Shown: piece after piece, positions 27,935-37,597 of the stretch
Position numbering within the stretch: position 1 is the stretch's first letter
How the letters are laid out: each line of letters begins with the position of its first letter
Origin: Craspedostauros australis
Taxonomy: Eukaryota > Bacillariophyta > Bacillariophyceae > Mastogloiales > Achnanthaceae
Assembly (NCBI GenBank): GCA_026770025.1
Contig: JAMXDE010000008.1
Location: 558,001-622,000 of the forward strand
Reading direction: 5' to 3'
Length of the DNA stretch: 64,000 nucleotides
Notes under the pieces: model-generated
Databases searched by the model: none
Seen by the model: only the letters and a program-made list of their open reading frames with translations
What the model was told of the DNA's origin: nothing
Translations under genes and position numbers: made by a program

Positions 27935-30900
27935 TCAGGTCTTGTAGGTCGGGGAAGAGGACTCAGTGTGCCCTTTCCAGAAGAGGATGGGCTTCACGAG
28001 GGGCCAGAAGACAGCCCATGGAAGGAACTTCGTCATCACGTCGGCGACGTTCTGCGTGCCGGGGATCTTGATGAAGTAGAGGATGCCAGCGGCGACAGCG
28101 GACCGGACGCGATGGTAGGCCAGTGCGTTGTGGCGCTTGGAGAGCATGCTCTTGGGGACCGTGGAGGAGGTGATGACGGACTGGTTGTCGCCCAGCATCC
28201 AGCTGGGGCCGTCGATCGGAATGCCCATTTCACGAAGGGCAAGACGGAGGGAGATGATCTGCTCCGTAGCTTGACGGGCAGCGACGAACTCGGACCCGTA
28301 GGTGGCGGTCTCAACCGTGCCTTGACGCTTGGAGAACCATTCGATGCGGGTCTGGTTGACCAGATGGAGTGCACCGGTGGCCGATCTGCCAGTGACTTGG
28401 CAGTGGAGAAGGTTGGCGTCGACGAACGTGGTGGTTCGGACGGGCTTGCCTTTCGGCTCGGGGATGTCGTCCGGAATCTCCTCAGAGGTCTTCCCGTAGA
28501 CGGAGTAGATCCAGTCATGGTTGGGAACCTCGTAGTGAAGATCGAAGCGGGGAACGCAGGTGCGGAAGCGGATGGCTGCATCAGGGTGCTTGCGAAGATA
28601 CCCGTAGATGCGCTTGGCGCGGTCCAGATGTCCTTGGCGAGGAGCTGAGCGGAAGCGTGCCAGCGTCATGACGGCGACAGAGATGTCAAACCGTCTGAGG
28701 GAGATGCACCATTGTAGGGCACCGATGAGCGACATGAACTTGCGTTTGTCGGTTTCGCTAAGTTCGGAAGATGTGTCAAGCTCAGGACTGTCGGCCTTGT
28801 CGAGGGGGCAGCTGATCTTGCGGGGAAGCTCGCCGAACATGCGTTCGTAGTTCTCCATCATCCGCTTGATGTAGGATTGCGGGGAGAGCTTGAGAGTGCC
28901 GTCGGGATCACGGCCGAAGTCAGCACCGAGATGGTACTTGATAGGACCAACTCCCTTGAGCTGGTACCCGTACTTCGAAGAGAGGAGGTCGAAGAAAGCC
29001 TTGGGATCGGCCATCGTCGCGGTGAGGTCATCGACGTAGACGCAGACGTACTCCCAATGGGAGTTGGCGTCACGCATCCAGACGTCGGGATCGGAGCGGC
29101 ATTGGAGGAAACCCATGTCGCGAAGGGTGTCGGCGAGAGCCTCATGGAATCGGGCGCCTGATGTGCGCAGGCCGTAGAGTGCCTTGACTATCTGCATGGT
29201 ATGACCAGCGAAGTCACCGAATTCGTCACCAGCGATGAAGCAGATGCGTTCTTGAGTGAAGGCCTCAAGATACGCATTGCCGATGTCTCCAACCCATGTT
29301 GGAATGCCGTTGAGTTCACCGGCAAGGAGGGAGAGGCGGAGAGAGCGAAGACTGACCACACCTGCGTAGGATGCATCCTTGCAGGGGTCGGTGAGGTGAC
29401 CACCAGCGACGCAGCACGCCTTGTGGCGGAGGTCATGCTTCACAGCATAGACCCATTGGAGACGGATCTTCTGGAAGCCGGAAGGGACAGGGGCGCCTTT
29501 TCCGAGGGACTTGAAGGTATGGTACCCGAAGAGCTGGTCCATCTCCTTCTTCTCAGCGTCGGCCCAGAGAGTGTTGCCGTTCTTGTCGTCGAGTCGCATC
29601 GCTTCCTTGTGGTTGCAAGGGACTTGGACACCGAACTGGAAGGTAGGGGCGTGGTTGAAGGTCTTGGACTTGGCGACGTGGACTTGTCGCTCGAGACGAT
29701 TGGTGCGGATGGCGAGGCGCTTGAGGCACTTCCAGCCAGGCTCGTCGAGCAGCTCGTGGCGGCGGCCGTAGGCAGCGCATGAGACGGGATCATCCTGAAT
29801 CATGATGGAGAGTGGTTCCGTGGAGGTGGAGCCGTCTCCCCATTTCACGATGACGTTGAAGCTTGATCCCTTGTAGGAGGGAGAGGAGGATGAGAGGGGA
29901 CCCTCGTGTCCGATGATGGAGTCGAACTCCCACTTGGCGTCAGGGTCGTCGTTGTGCTCCTGTTGCCGTTCGATGATGTCGGCGAGCTCAACATAGGAGA
30001 TGAGGTCATGCGTCTCCCCATCAGCCAGTGCGAGGAGCATCTTGATGCGTTGGTGGTTGGCTGCGTCAAGGTCATTGACCTTTTGCACCACCTCCGCTTT
30101 GACTTGCTGGCCATCCTTCTCGTGGATGAAGGTCATCCCAACGAGATCCTCGGGAGAGAACTTCGGGATGTGGACCTTGGCATTCCCCACTGTTTCAGGG
30201 TCTGTGCCGCGGCGGTCAGCCAGGATGGAATCGGCGAGGGAGTGTACGATGGGATCGGAGTCAGGAGGGACGGAGATGTCGTCGTCTGGCTCCCCATTCG
30301 CCACATTCATGGCATCAGAGCCATCGTCCTCCCCAACAATGGGGAAGGGGAAGTCTGCATGAAGATTGCGGGTGGCAGAGTCGTCGGCAGGTCGGATGGC
30401 AGACCGAGGAAGAAGTCGTTGGGTCTCGTCGTCGAGGACCCAGAAGGTAAGATCATCGCCTTTGTGAAGGCAGGGACCGGCCCAGCGTCCACTGCGCTCC
30501 TTGGACTGGCTGGGGAAGGTGGGGTTGTCAACCCGGTAGTAGACAGGCTGCCACCATCGGTAGGACAGGAACTTGGAGATGTCCGGTCGCTGTCCGAAGG
30601 CGGCTTGAAGGGGGGTGATGGAGCCAGCGGTGACCTGCGCGATGTGATTGAAGATATCAACCACATAGAGCGTGCAGACCAGCCAGAAGCGGTCGGGAGT
30701 ACCCGTGCGATCCATCACACCGTTGGTTGTGCGTTTGATATCCTGGATCCGGCGTTCCGCGCCGTTCTGGTGTTGATGTTCCGGCTCACTATGGTGATCA
30801 CGGATGTGATACTGCCGGAGGATCTCCATAACCTTGTTACCGATCTGCGCCTTGGCGTTGTCGGACATCAGTAGGTCGGGAGCCCCGTGGCGTCGGATGA

Positions 30901-33526
30901 AGTCACGGAGAGTGTCGGAGATGCGGCTCTCGGATGGCATGGGAAAGCCGGCCGTAAACCGAGAGTCGAGGGCGACGTACACCTGAAGCATGGTGCAGCC
31001 GCCATGGCCGGGAACCCCGTCGTCGTGAGCAGGGGTATCGGAGAAGAGCGTATCCATCGCAACCGTCTCATGGAGACGGTCGACGTTGGCCGCTGGGAAC
31101 CGAGACTTGAAATGCTTGCGCATGGAGAAGCGCTCGGCGGTACGGTACCACTGGGAGGTGCACCGAAGAGTGTCGCGAACGCGACGAGCTGGTATCCAGC
31201 CGAAGTGGGGGCGGAGGGCCTCGTAGTCAGCAGGCTTGCGAGTGGCAATGATGCTGCCCGGATTGTCAGCGATGTCGGCTTGGCGAGCACCAGTGTAGGC
31301 TGTGAGAACGGTGGAGTTGTTCTCGCGGCGCTGGAGTGCTGCGGCGTCATCATCGTCGATGTCGTCGAGGTTCATCTCTTGGTCGAGGGAAGAAGGGTCC
31401 CATTCGTCGTCCGCGGTGAAGTCGACATGTGGATACTTGTCGAGCTCGGAGCGGGTGGGCTTGGCCATATCCATGTAGGACAGGCCCTGCCGGACAGCCA
31501 GTGGGATGATGTGGCCTCCTGGTGTGATGATGGTCTGGCGACCTCCAGGGAGATTCCGTGGGCGTTCGTTGACATCCATTCCGAAGGCACCAAGCTGGTT
31601 GGATGAATGGATGGTCTTGCCCTTTCCGTAGAGCGCATATTGGTGGAACTTACCAATGATGGGCCCTTCGGTGGTCTGGATGAGACCAGCAACCGTACCG
31701 ATGTCGAGGTTGGCGATGGCAGAGTCACCAATGCCACTGACGTCAGCGGTGTGTCCTGTCTTGCAGAGAACGAGGACGTCATTGCCAGCCAGGCCACCAT
31801 TGGCACCGCTGTCGACAAGAGAGCCAGAGCGGTCCTTGACAAGCTTGTTGAAGCTGTATCGGACCACCGTGGAGTTGGCAAGGCGCCAGGTCTGGCCCTT
31901 GTAGACCAGTTGAGGAGTATCGTCAGACGAAGACGTGGACTTGGTCTGTGCGAGAAGGCGATCGATGGCAGTGGACTGGTCACCAGCCTTGGAAGAGTCC
32001 GTGTTGCCAGCGGGTGGAGTTGCGGAAGGAGTGTCGGTGGTGCCCGAAGATGTGGCAGCGTTGTTGGCAGCTCGGTGGGAGTCAGCCTTGCCCTTGACTT
32101 TGTTCTTGCGCCACTTTCCCTTTGCTTCAAGGAATGCCTTGCGTTGGTCCTTGGACATCTCACGCCATTCATCATTGGGGATGGAACGACGGTCGTCCTT
32201 GGCGTAGTCCTTGCCAGTGCCTTTGCCAGCCGAGCCGCCGGTCTTGGCATTGTTGACCTTGCGCCGAGATGTGGTGCGAGGCTGGTTGGCGTCGAGGGAT
32301 TGTGCCTCATCACGGACGAACTCAAGGAGGTCTTCGAAGGAGACACCAACCTTGATGAAGCCACGAGATTGCTTGTGACGTTGGCGAGAGTTGGACTTGA
32401 CGTTGGTGTAGGCCCGAGTCAGGTCGACATCGGGACCGATGGCGGTGCGCAACCATTGCTGCTTGACTGCCTCGTCAACGCATGCATCATCGAGCTCCTC
32501 GATGTCGTCGAGCTTGGTTTCCCAAGCATCGAGGAATTGCTCGCGGGTCTTGGTCCAAGATTGGTCCAATCGGAAGGCGACGATGGCATCTCTGTACTTG
32601 ATGGACAGAGTCTCGCCGACAACGCCACTGGTGTAGCTATCGACGAGATCGGCGTAGGCCGCACGGCCATCGCAAGACTTCTTGTAGGCACGGATGATGC
32701 GCCGACTCTTGGAAGTCTTGACATGCTCAGTGAGCACGGCGAAGAGGTAGCGATTCTGGCTCGCGAAGAAGGCCTCGTCCTTGGGTGCCGGCATGAAATC
32801 CATATCGAGATGGTGGTTGAGTCCATGGGAGAAGGAAAGAGTCTCAAAGGTTCGCATGAAGGTGAGGAAGTGCTTGTCGTCCTTCAGTGTTGGGAGCGAC
32901 AGACTCTCCCGCTTGGTCGCCTTGCTGAACTCCTTGACGTAGTCAGCTGGAAGCTCCATGGCTTGGACACCTTGGAAGTTGGAAGAGGGTGCCATGGATG
33001 GAGTCACAGGTGGTTGCGGGAAGGCAGGATCAGGCACTGAAGCCGAAGGATCGAATGCGAAGTTCACACGCGGAGGTTCTTCAGGCACCGGACGGAATGC
33101 GGATGCTGGAGTGGTGGTGTGGTGGCCCATGCCCATCGGAGATGGCACAGGTGTGCTTGCAGTCGAATGCGAGCGCGAAGAAGGAAGAGAAGGGTTGCTC
33201 TGCTCAGCCGTGAACGCCGTGAAGGTAGCGCGATCAAGCTCGTTCCAGGTATCGTCATCCAGAATGGACTGGGTGAGGTACCACTTGCCGAGGTTCAGGA
33301 TCTTGCGGATGTGGTTGATGCCGAGGGATGCGGTGAAAGGCTCGCCATCATCGATCTCATCGCGAAGTTGGAAGCTGCGAAGGTCATCCTCAGTGAGAGA
33401 GACGAGGTCGAGAGGGCTGATGATGTCCTCATGAGCGATGATATCGCGAGGAGTTGAGTCGGAAGGGATGCCGATGGCACCGAGGATGTGATCCAAGGTG
33501 GCGAGGTCCGTCTCAGCAGTCGTCAT
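27935..33526 (-). CDS. Copia-2 Gag-Pol polyprotein
   Basis: A single uninterrupted 1,863-residue frame, long for a copia element. Approximate order: a Gag region at 1-480 with a Pro/Ser-rich insertion; a basic Lys-rich stretch at 420-520 in place of a zinc knuckle; protease DSGANGG (about 571); integrase with acidic residues in VAMDTLF (about 825), LMSDNAKAQ (about 890) and NGAERRIQD (about 924); RT with VGDIGNAYLEA, KALYGLRTSG and CVYVDDLTA (about 1497); RNase H with TTFVDANLL (about 1705) and LGDNQSV; and the late motif NVADVMTKFLPW. All catalytic residues expected for each enzyme are present. The ATG is 320 bases inside the 5' LTR. It is not closely similar to Copia-1 and uses no internal stop. 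Confidence 0.95.
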   Translation of the reverse strand: MTTAETDLATLDHILGAIGIPSDSTPRDIIAHEDIISPLDLVSLTEDDLRSFQLRDEIDDGEPFTASLGINHIRKILNLGKWYLTQSILDDDTWNELDRATFTAFTAEQSNPSLPSSRSHSTASTPVPSPMGMGHHTTTPASAFRPVPEEPPRVNFAFDPSASVPDPAFPQPPVTPSMAPSSNFQGVQAMELPADYVKEFSKATKRESLSLPTLKDDKHFLTFMRTFETLSFSHGLNHHLDMDFMPAPKDEAFFASQNRYLFAVLTEHVKTSKSRRIIRAYKKSCDGRAAYADLVDSYTSGVVGETLSIKYRDAIVAFRLDQSWTKTREQFLDAWETKLDDIEELDDACVDEAVKQQWLRTAIGPDVDLTRAYTNVKSNSRQRHKQSRGFIKVGVSFEDLLEFVRDEAQSLDANQPRTTSRRKVNNAKTGGSAGKGTGKDYAKDDRRSIPNDEWREMSKDQRKAFLEAKGKWRKNKVKGKADSHRAANNAATSSGTTDTPSATPPAGNTDSSKAGDQSTAIDRLLAQTKSTSSSDDTPQLVYKGQTWRLANSTVVRYSFNKLVKDRSGSLVDSGANGGLAGNDVLVLCKTGHTADVSGIGDSAIANLDIGTVAGLIQTTEGPIIGKFHQYALYGKGKTIHSSNQLGAFGMDVNERPRNLPGGRQTIITPGGHIIPLAVRQGLSYMDMAKPTRSELDKYPHVDFTADDEWDPSSLDQEMNLDDIDDDDAAALQRRENNSTVLTAYTGARQADIADNPGSIIATRKPADYEALRPHFGWIPARRVRDTLRCTSQWYRTAERFSMRKHFKSRFPAANVDRLHETVAMDTLFSDTPAHDDGVPGHGGCTMLQVYVALDSRFTAGFPMPSESRISDTLRDFIRRHGAPDLLMSDNAKAQIGNKVMEILRQYHIRDHHSEPEHQHQNGAERRIQDIKRTTNGVMDRTGTPDRFWLVCTLYVVDIFNHIAQVTAGSITPLQAAFGQRPDISKFLSYRWWQPVYYRVDNPTFPSQSKERSGRWAGPCLHKGDDLTFWVLDDETQRLLPRSAIRPADDSATRNLHADFPFPIVGEDDGSDAMNVANGEPDDDISVPPDSDPIVHSLADSILADRRGTDPETVGNAKVHIPKFSPEDLVGMTFIHEKDGQQVKAEVVQKVNDLDAANHQRIKMLLALADGETHDLISYVELADIIERQQEHNDDPDAKWEFDSIIGHEGPLSSSSPSYKGSSFNVIVKWGDGSTSTEPLSIMIQDDPVSCAAYGRRHELLDEPGWKCLKRLAIRTNRLERQVHVAKSKTFNHAPTFQFGVQVPCNHKEAMRLDDKNGNTLWADAEKKEMDQLFGYHTFKSLGKGAPVPSGFQKIRLQWVYAVKHDLRHKACCVAGGHLTDPCKDASYAGVVSLRSLRLSLLAGELNGIPTWVGDIGNAYLEAFTQERICFIAGDEFGDFAGHTMQIVKALYGLRTSGARFHEALADTLRDMGFLQCRSDPDVWMRDANSHWEYVCVYVDDLTATMADPKAFFDLLSSKYGYQLKGVGPIKYHLGADFGRDPDGTLKLSPQSYIKRMMENYERMFGELPRKISCPLDKADSPELDTSSELSETDKRKFMSLIGALQWCISLRRFDISVAVMTLARFRSAPRQGHLDRAKRIYGYLRKHPDAAIRFRTCVPRFDLHYEVPNHDWIYSVYGKTSEEIPDDIPEPKGKPVRTTTFVDANLLHCQVTGRSATGALHLVNQTRIEWFSKRQGTVETATYGSEFVAARQATEQIISLRLALREMGIPIDGPSWMLGDNQSVITSSTVPKSMLSKRHNALAYHRVRSAVAAGILYFIKIPGTQNVADVMTKFLPWAVFWPLVKPILFWKGHTESSSPTYKT

Positions 33527-33846
33527 GATGAGCGATGGACGGATGGAGAGAGTGGATGCGGATGCTGGAGGCTGAAGGATAGCTGAGGCTGGGGTGCACT
33601 GACTGAATCGTCTTCTGGTGCGGGAGGGTGCTGCAGGAAGTCTTGGATGGCTGAGTGGGAAGGCCCGAACTCAGCAGAGGGACCGAAAGGAGGGCGTTCT
33701 GCGGATGCGAGAAAGCCGAAGGAAAGCCGAAATCACGTCGTCACGTGATGGAAGGTGAAGGGATCGCTCGTGGATGGACGAGGGATGAAGGATGGATGGA
33801 TTGTCACGCAATCAATTCAGTAGGTGAAAGCTTGCGACTGTTAATC

Positions 33847-34476
33847 TGTTAGAACGTAATCGTAGATGGGTTTGAAGATACCGCACCGAGAACGTAGAGT
33901 GATCAAGTCGTTGTTGTTGGTGAGGAGAGTGTTTGTTTACTGAGTTATTCGTATGGTAGTTGGAATGCTGTCGAGCTCACAAGATTGTCTTCTTGGAACT
34001 GTGAGCATGAGAGAGGCATGACATGATCTCATGCAATTGCAAGTGAAATTAACACGGAGACAACACGACAAATGTGCGTGTTACTGCGTGAAGAAGAGGT
34101 GCAAAAGTCAATGAACAAAACACCGCGATAGCCCGTGTTGTGAATTACGTCTTCTCACGATGTTGCTAGTAGTACGATCGCACGATTGATCGTATTCACT
34201 TGAGAAGGTCATGGCAAGATTCGCACGTGTCACACCCAAGATCCAAGTCTGTCCTGATTGGGCAGATTGGCTCATCTTGGCAAGAAATCAATTTCCACGA
34301 CATTTTTGGATCTGTGATTGAGGGAAAACGATTCTTGCGACGCGAAATGCGACACAAATCTGACACAACGGATTGTCGACCAAAATTTCCGTTCGGAACG
34401 GAAAAGGTAAGAAAAGTGAAGATTTCTGATTGGTCGACGGGTGTCGCTATTGTTAGAGATTTAGCGTGCGCTAATA
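33847..34476 (-). repeat. 5' LTR of Copia-2
   Basis: Same 630 bases as 27281-27910 with one visible substitution. The bases just inside it in element orientation (gattaacagtcgc) are not a TGG-type primer site, and no complement was found in the LTR. Confidence 0.95.
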
Positions 34477-34481
34477 TCGTT

Positions 34482-34671
34482 ACAGTAACTCCTCTTCGAC
34501 AAGTTCACTCCTCTTGAACTGCATTGCACGGTTCTCCTGAAACCGGCAGTTTGCAAGGCCTTTCCCACCGAATCATGTCACCAACAGAGCACACATTCCA
34601 ACTATGGGTGTCGATGACGTTGGATGTGTGATGTGGGGTGTGACATCTTCCGACGATTTGTGTATTGTTGG
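34482..34671. other. Short unique flank between Copia-2 and the orphan transposon end
   Basis: Continues the host DNA that reads uninterrupted at 60329-60525. No gene seen. Confidence 0.6.
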
Positions 34672-35020
34672 GACGCACAGAATGTCATGACCTGTGGCGC
34701 ATGCTAACGTGTAATTAACGCGTACCAAACGAACGACACCTACTGAAGCAAGTCCGTGACTGATCACCTCATGATAAATACATGAGAACATCCTGCAACC
34801 TTCAGCCAACAACAACGGGTTTTGTCCTGTTGGACCCACGTGACTGCTATGCATACACACATCACTCCATAAAATTTAAACTAGGGCCTTTCTCAAAATC
34901 CATCGGTTGCTTAGTTATAAGGAGATTATAAGGATTTCGAATATGTGGTTGGTTTGGATATCTCAGATTCAAGCTAGAATTTCCATTTCAAAGTGTTGGT
35001 CGACTCACTCGAGGGGCTCA
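34672..35020. repeat. Orphan right end of the DNA transposon family
   Basis: Similar to 12020-12360: shared blocks include gtgtaattaacgcgtacc, acccacgtgactgctatgca, gaatatgtggttggtttggatat and ccatttcaaagtg, ending ggggctca next to ta. There is no matching left end nearby, so this is a truncated relic. A sister copy lies at 60526-60867. Confidence 0.78.
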
Positions 35021-35646
35021 TAGATTGAATTCTGATGCTTGCGAGCTGGTAGGTGCTGCAAAGGAGAGACCTCAAGACGCATAGAAGACGATCCTATCCA
35101 GCGTTAGTGGCTGTTGTTCTTGCTGCTCCAAGCTGTGGTCCTCGACGTTGTTTTCTTCTGCTCTGACAGGATTCTGTTGCTGACACATGCACACGTACAA
35201 AGCCACTCTAGACTGGCGTCGCGTAGGAGTCACCGCACAAGACCGGATGACGCCGCCGGTTGACTGCCAGGCGCTACGACCCGGATGATCCAAAATCTCG
35301 GTTCCCAAAATACCACTCGGGATTTCTGGAAACCACAAGCAAACAGAGGCAAACAGAGGCAAACACGAAGATACTGGCGCACAAAAAGAGAAAAGACGAC
35401 CACGCGAACACAACAACAACACACACCAATCAACCCCCACTTGAGCACATCAACAACAGACATCGAATTGTCACTCATACTCATCACACAGTCCATGGTA
35501 CTCATAATGTCATAATGCCAGCCAGTGCAGCCACCACCATCGATATCTCTGCCATAGATAGCTCAGACTCCACACTTCCTCGACGGCCAATCCAACTCCC
35601 ATCGTCCAACGTCCAACGTCCAGCGACCATCGACCATCCTCTCACA
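35021..35646. other. Leader region of ankyrin gene b
   Basis: Shares its sequence with 60868-61468 upstream of gene e. The last part has the family's leader landmarks: a cactcatactcatcacacag block and tandem cgtccaa heptamers (about 35600-35615). The frame is open upstream of the ATG but not conserved, so it is treated as untranslated. Confidence 0.55.
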
Positions 35647-36768
35647 ATGCCGAATGTGACGAAATATCAACTCTTTGATGCTGTCTGGGCAGGTGACTTG
35701 TCAGGGTTGAAGGAATGGAAGAAGCAGAACGAGGCACAGAACAAAGGAGTTGATGTCAGCAACGTTACGAACTGGCTTGGTCAGCCTCTCCTTCATGTGG
35801 CATGCTGCGAAGGCCACCTGGAGTGTGTCAAGTACCTCATCAAATCATGCGGGGCGAACATCAACCGCCAAAACCGCTTTGGTTGGACTCCCCTTCGTGT
35901 GGCATGCATGTACGGCAACCTGGAGTGTGCCAAATACCTCATCGAATCAAGCGAGGCGAACATCAACTGCAAAACCAACGATGGTCGCACTCCCCTTCAT
36001 TGGGCATGCCGCAACGGCAACCTGGAGTTTGTGAAGTACCTCATCAAATCATGTGGGGCTGACATCAACTGCGAAGACAACAATGGTTGCACTCCCCTTC
36101 ATACGGCATACTTCGTTGGCCACCTGGAGTGTGTGAAGTACTTCGTCGAATCATGTGGGGCTGACATCAACTGCAAAATCAACAATGGTCTCACTCCCCT
36201 TCATTCGGCATGTAGCCATGGTGACCTGTACCGTGTGAAGTACCTCATCAAATCATGTGGAGCTGACACCAACTGCCAAAACGGCTATGGTTCCACTCCC
36301 CTTCATGAGGCATGCTCCAACGGCTACCTGGAGTGTGTGAAGTACCTCATCAAATCATGTGGAGCTGACATCAACTGCAAAAACAACAATGGTCTCATTC
36401 CCCTTCATGAGGCATGCTGCAATGGCAAGCTGGAGTGTATGAAGTACCTCATTGAATCAGGTGAAGCGAACATCAACTGCAAAGACAACAATGGTGATAC
36501 CCCCCTTCATGTGGCATGCCACAATAGCCACCTGGAGTGTGCGAAGTACCTCATCGAATCAGGTGGGGCGAACATCAACTGCCAAAACAACAATGGTTCC
36601 ACTCCCCTTCGTTGGGCATGCATGCGCGGCCACCTGGAGTGTATGGAGTCCCTCATTAGAGGACTTTCGCCTTCAGTTCACCCACAACTGCAACAACGCT
36701 GGCAACAAAACGAGCAAGAGAATGAACACAAACACAGTAGCCACAAGAGGACCAACGTCAGCATTTGA
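35647..36768 (+). CDS. Ankyrin-repeat protein b
   Basis: A 373-residue product from the family ATG (MPNVTKYQLFDAVW). Nine ankyrin units, more diverged from each other than in copies c and d; several have changed consensus positions (QPLLHVAC, WTPLRVAC, LIPLHEAC). The C-terminus is shorter, with WQQNEQENEHKHSS and a basic end. The stop TGA at 36766-36768 corresponds to GGA in all other copies, and a 1-base deletion follows, so the linker to the BTB remnant is doubly broken. Function as for the family: protein-protein adaptor, partners unknown. Confidence 0.72.
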   Translation: MPNVTKYQLFDAVWAGDLSGLKEWKKQNEAQNKGVDVSNVTNWLGQPLLHVACCEGHLECVKYLIKSCGANINRQNRFGWTPLRVACMYGNLECAKYLIESSEANINCKTNDGRTPLHWACRNGNLEFVKYLIKSCGADINCEDNNGCTPLHTAYFVGHLECVKYFVESCGADINCKINNGLTPLHSACSHGDLYRVKYLIKSCGADTNCQNGYGSTPLHEACSNGYLECVKYLIKSCGADINCKNNNGLIPLHEACCNGKLECMKYLIESGEANINCKDNNGDTPLHVACHNSHLECAKYLIESGGANINCQNNNGSTPLRWACMRGHLECMESLIRGLSPSVHPQLQQRWQQNEQENEHKHSSHKRTNVSI

Positions 36769-37597
36769 GAGGACAGCTCAGATCCTTCCAAACTGAGAAC
36801 AAGGCAGACAATATCTTCTTGTGCGGACAGGGTGACGACCGGCAACCAATCAAGGCAAACTCTGGAGTCCTCATGATCGCTGTCCCATCCATTCAGACAC
36901 TGATCGACAAAGGAATCCAACATCAATGCACGAATGATGACACCGAAGACGGCGCGGCTCAATCCAAACAACCATCCCTCTTCCCCACCTCCAACCAAAA
37001 CACATCCGATACATCCTCCAATGCATCTACACAGGCAAGATATCCTTCAATGACAGCGCTCGTGACAACGCCGCCACTCACATCGGTGCTCACGCCAACG
37101 ATCACCACGATACAGATGCCTCTCACCAGCCAACTCCCATCCTCACTGGACAGGATGATCTGCAACAGCTGATCCTTGTGGCCAACGAGTTTGGCTTCTG
37201 ACGACTCAAGCTTGTTCTTGAATCAGAGTTGGCCCGCAAGCATCTCACAGAAGACACCATGATAGATGCGTTGATATTCGCTGATCAACACAACTGCGTG
37301 GTGTTGAAGGATATGGCGATGAGAATGGCAGCTGAAAGTGAGAAGGATACGTTCACTCATCTAGATTTAAGCAAACTAATTCTACAACCTCAACTGATGG
37401 GAGGCATTCATGTCCTCCGCAATGGGGGAGCGGAGAGTGATGGTACTGATGATGAGTACAGCCACATGTCCATGATGGACCTGTACAAGGTTGTAGATGA
37501 GGACAAGGGTACAGAACAAATGGATTCATACATGGATCGGGCGACATTGGTGGACTTCGTCCGCTCAATGAGAACCAGCTCTATGAGAGCCAATTGA
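36769..37597 (+). pseudogene. BTB-domain remnant of ankyrin gene b
   Basis: The BTB fold can be followed through three frames: DNIFLCGQGDDRQPIK and VLMIAVPSIQTLI; then IPLPHLQPKHIRYILQCIYTG and LQQLILVANEFGF; then, after TGA 37200-37202, RLKLVLESELARKHL, MIDALIFADQHNCVVLKDMA. These match BTB strand, helix and the ANEFG/RLK... / ADQHN...LK... tail typical of ankyrin-BTB and MATH-BTB proteins. The breaks are a frame change near 36960 and the in-frame TGA. The same two breaks occur in copy c, so they predate the duplication. Confidence 0.78.

Larger units (their letters stand above)
27281..34476 (-). mobile_element. Copia-2, complete young Ty1/copia retrotransposon
   Basis: 7,196 bp with two 630-bp LTRs, one intact polyprotein on the minus strand, a 5-bp target duplication tcgtt (27276-27280 and 34477-34481), and the matching empty site at 60324-60328 in the sister segment. 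By eye the LTRs differ at one base (ttttcg at about 27810 versus ttgtcg at about 34376), which points to a recent insertion. Confidence 0.96.

Noticed and set aside
28000..33040. Several long plus-strand frames (for example 31607-33040 and 29906-30874) under Copia-2
   Set aside because: All lie antisense to the intact minus-strand polyprotein and show no family motif.
35260..35646. N-terminal extension of ankyrin protein b upstream of 35647
   Set aside because: The frame is open but the sequence is leader DNA shared with copies where it is not open; the ATG at 35647 is the one conserved in all five genes.
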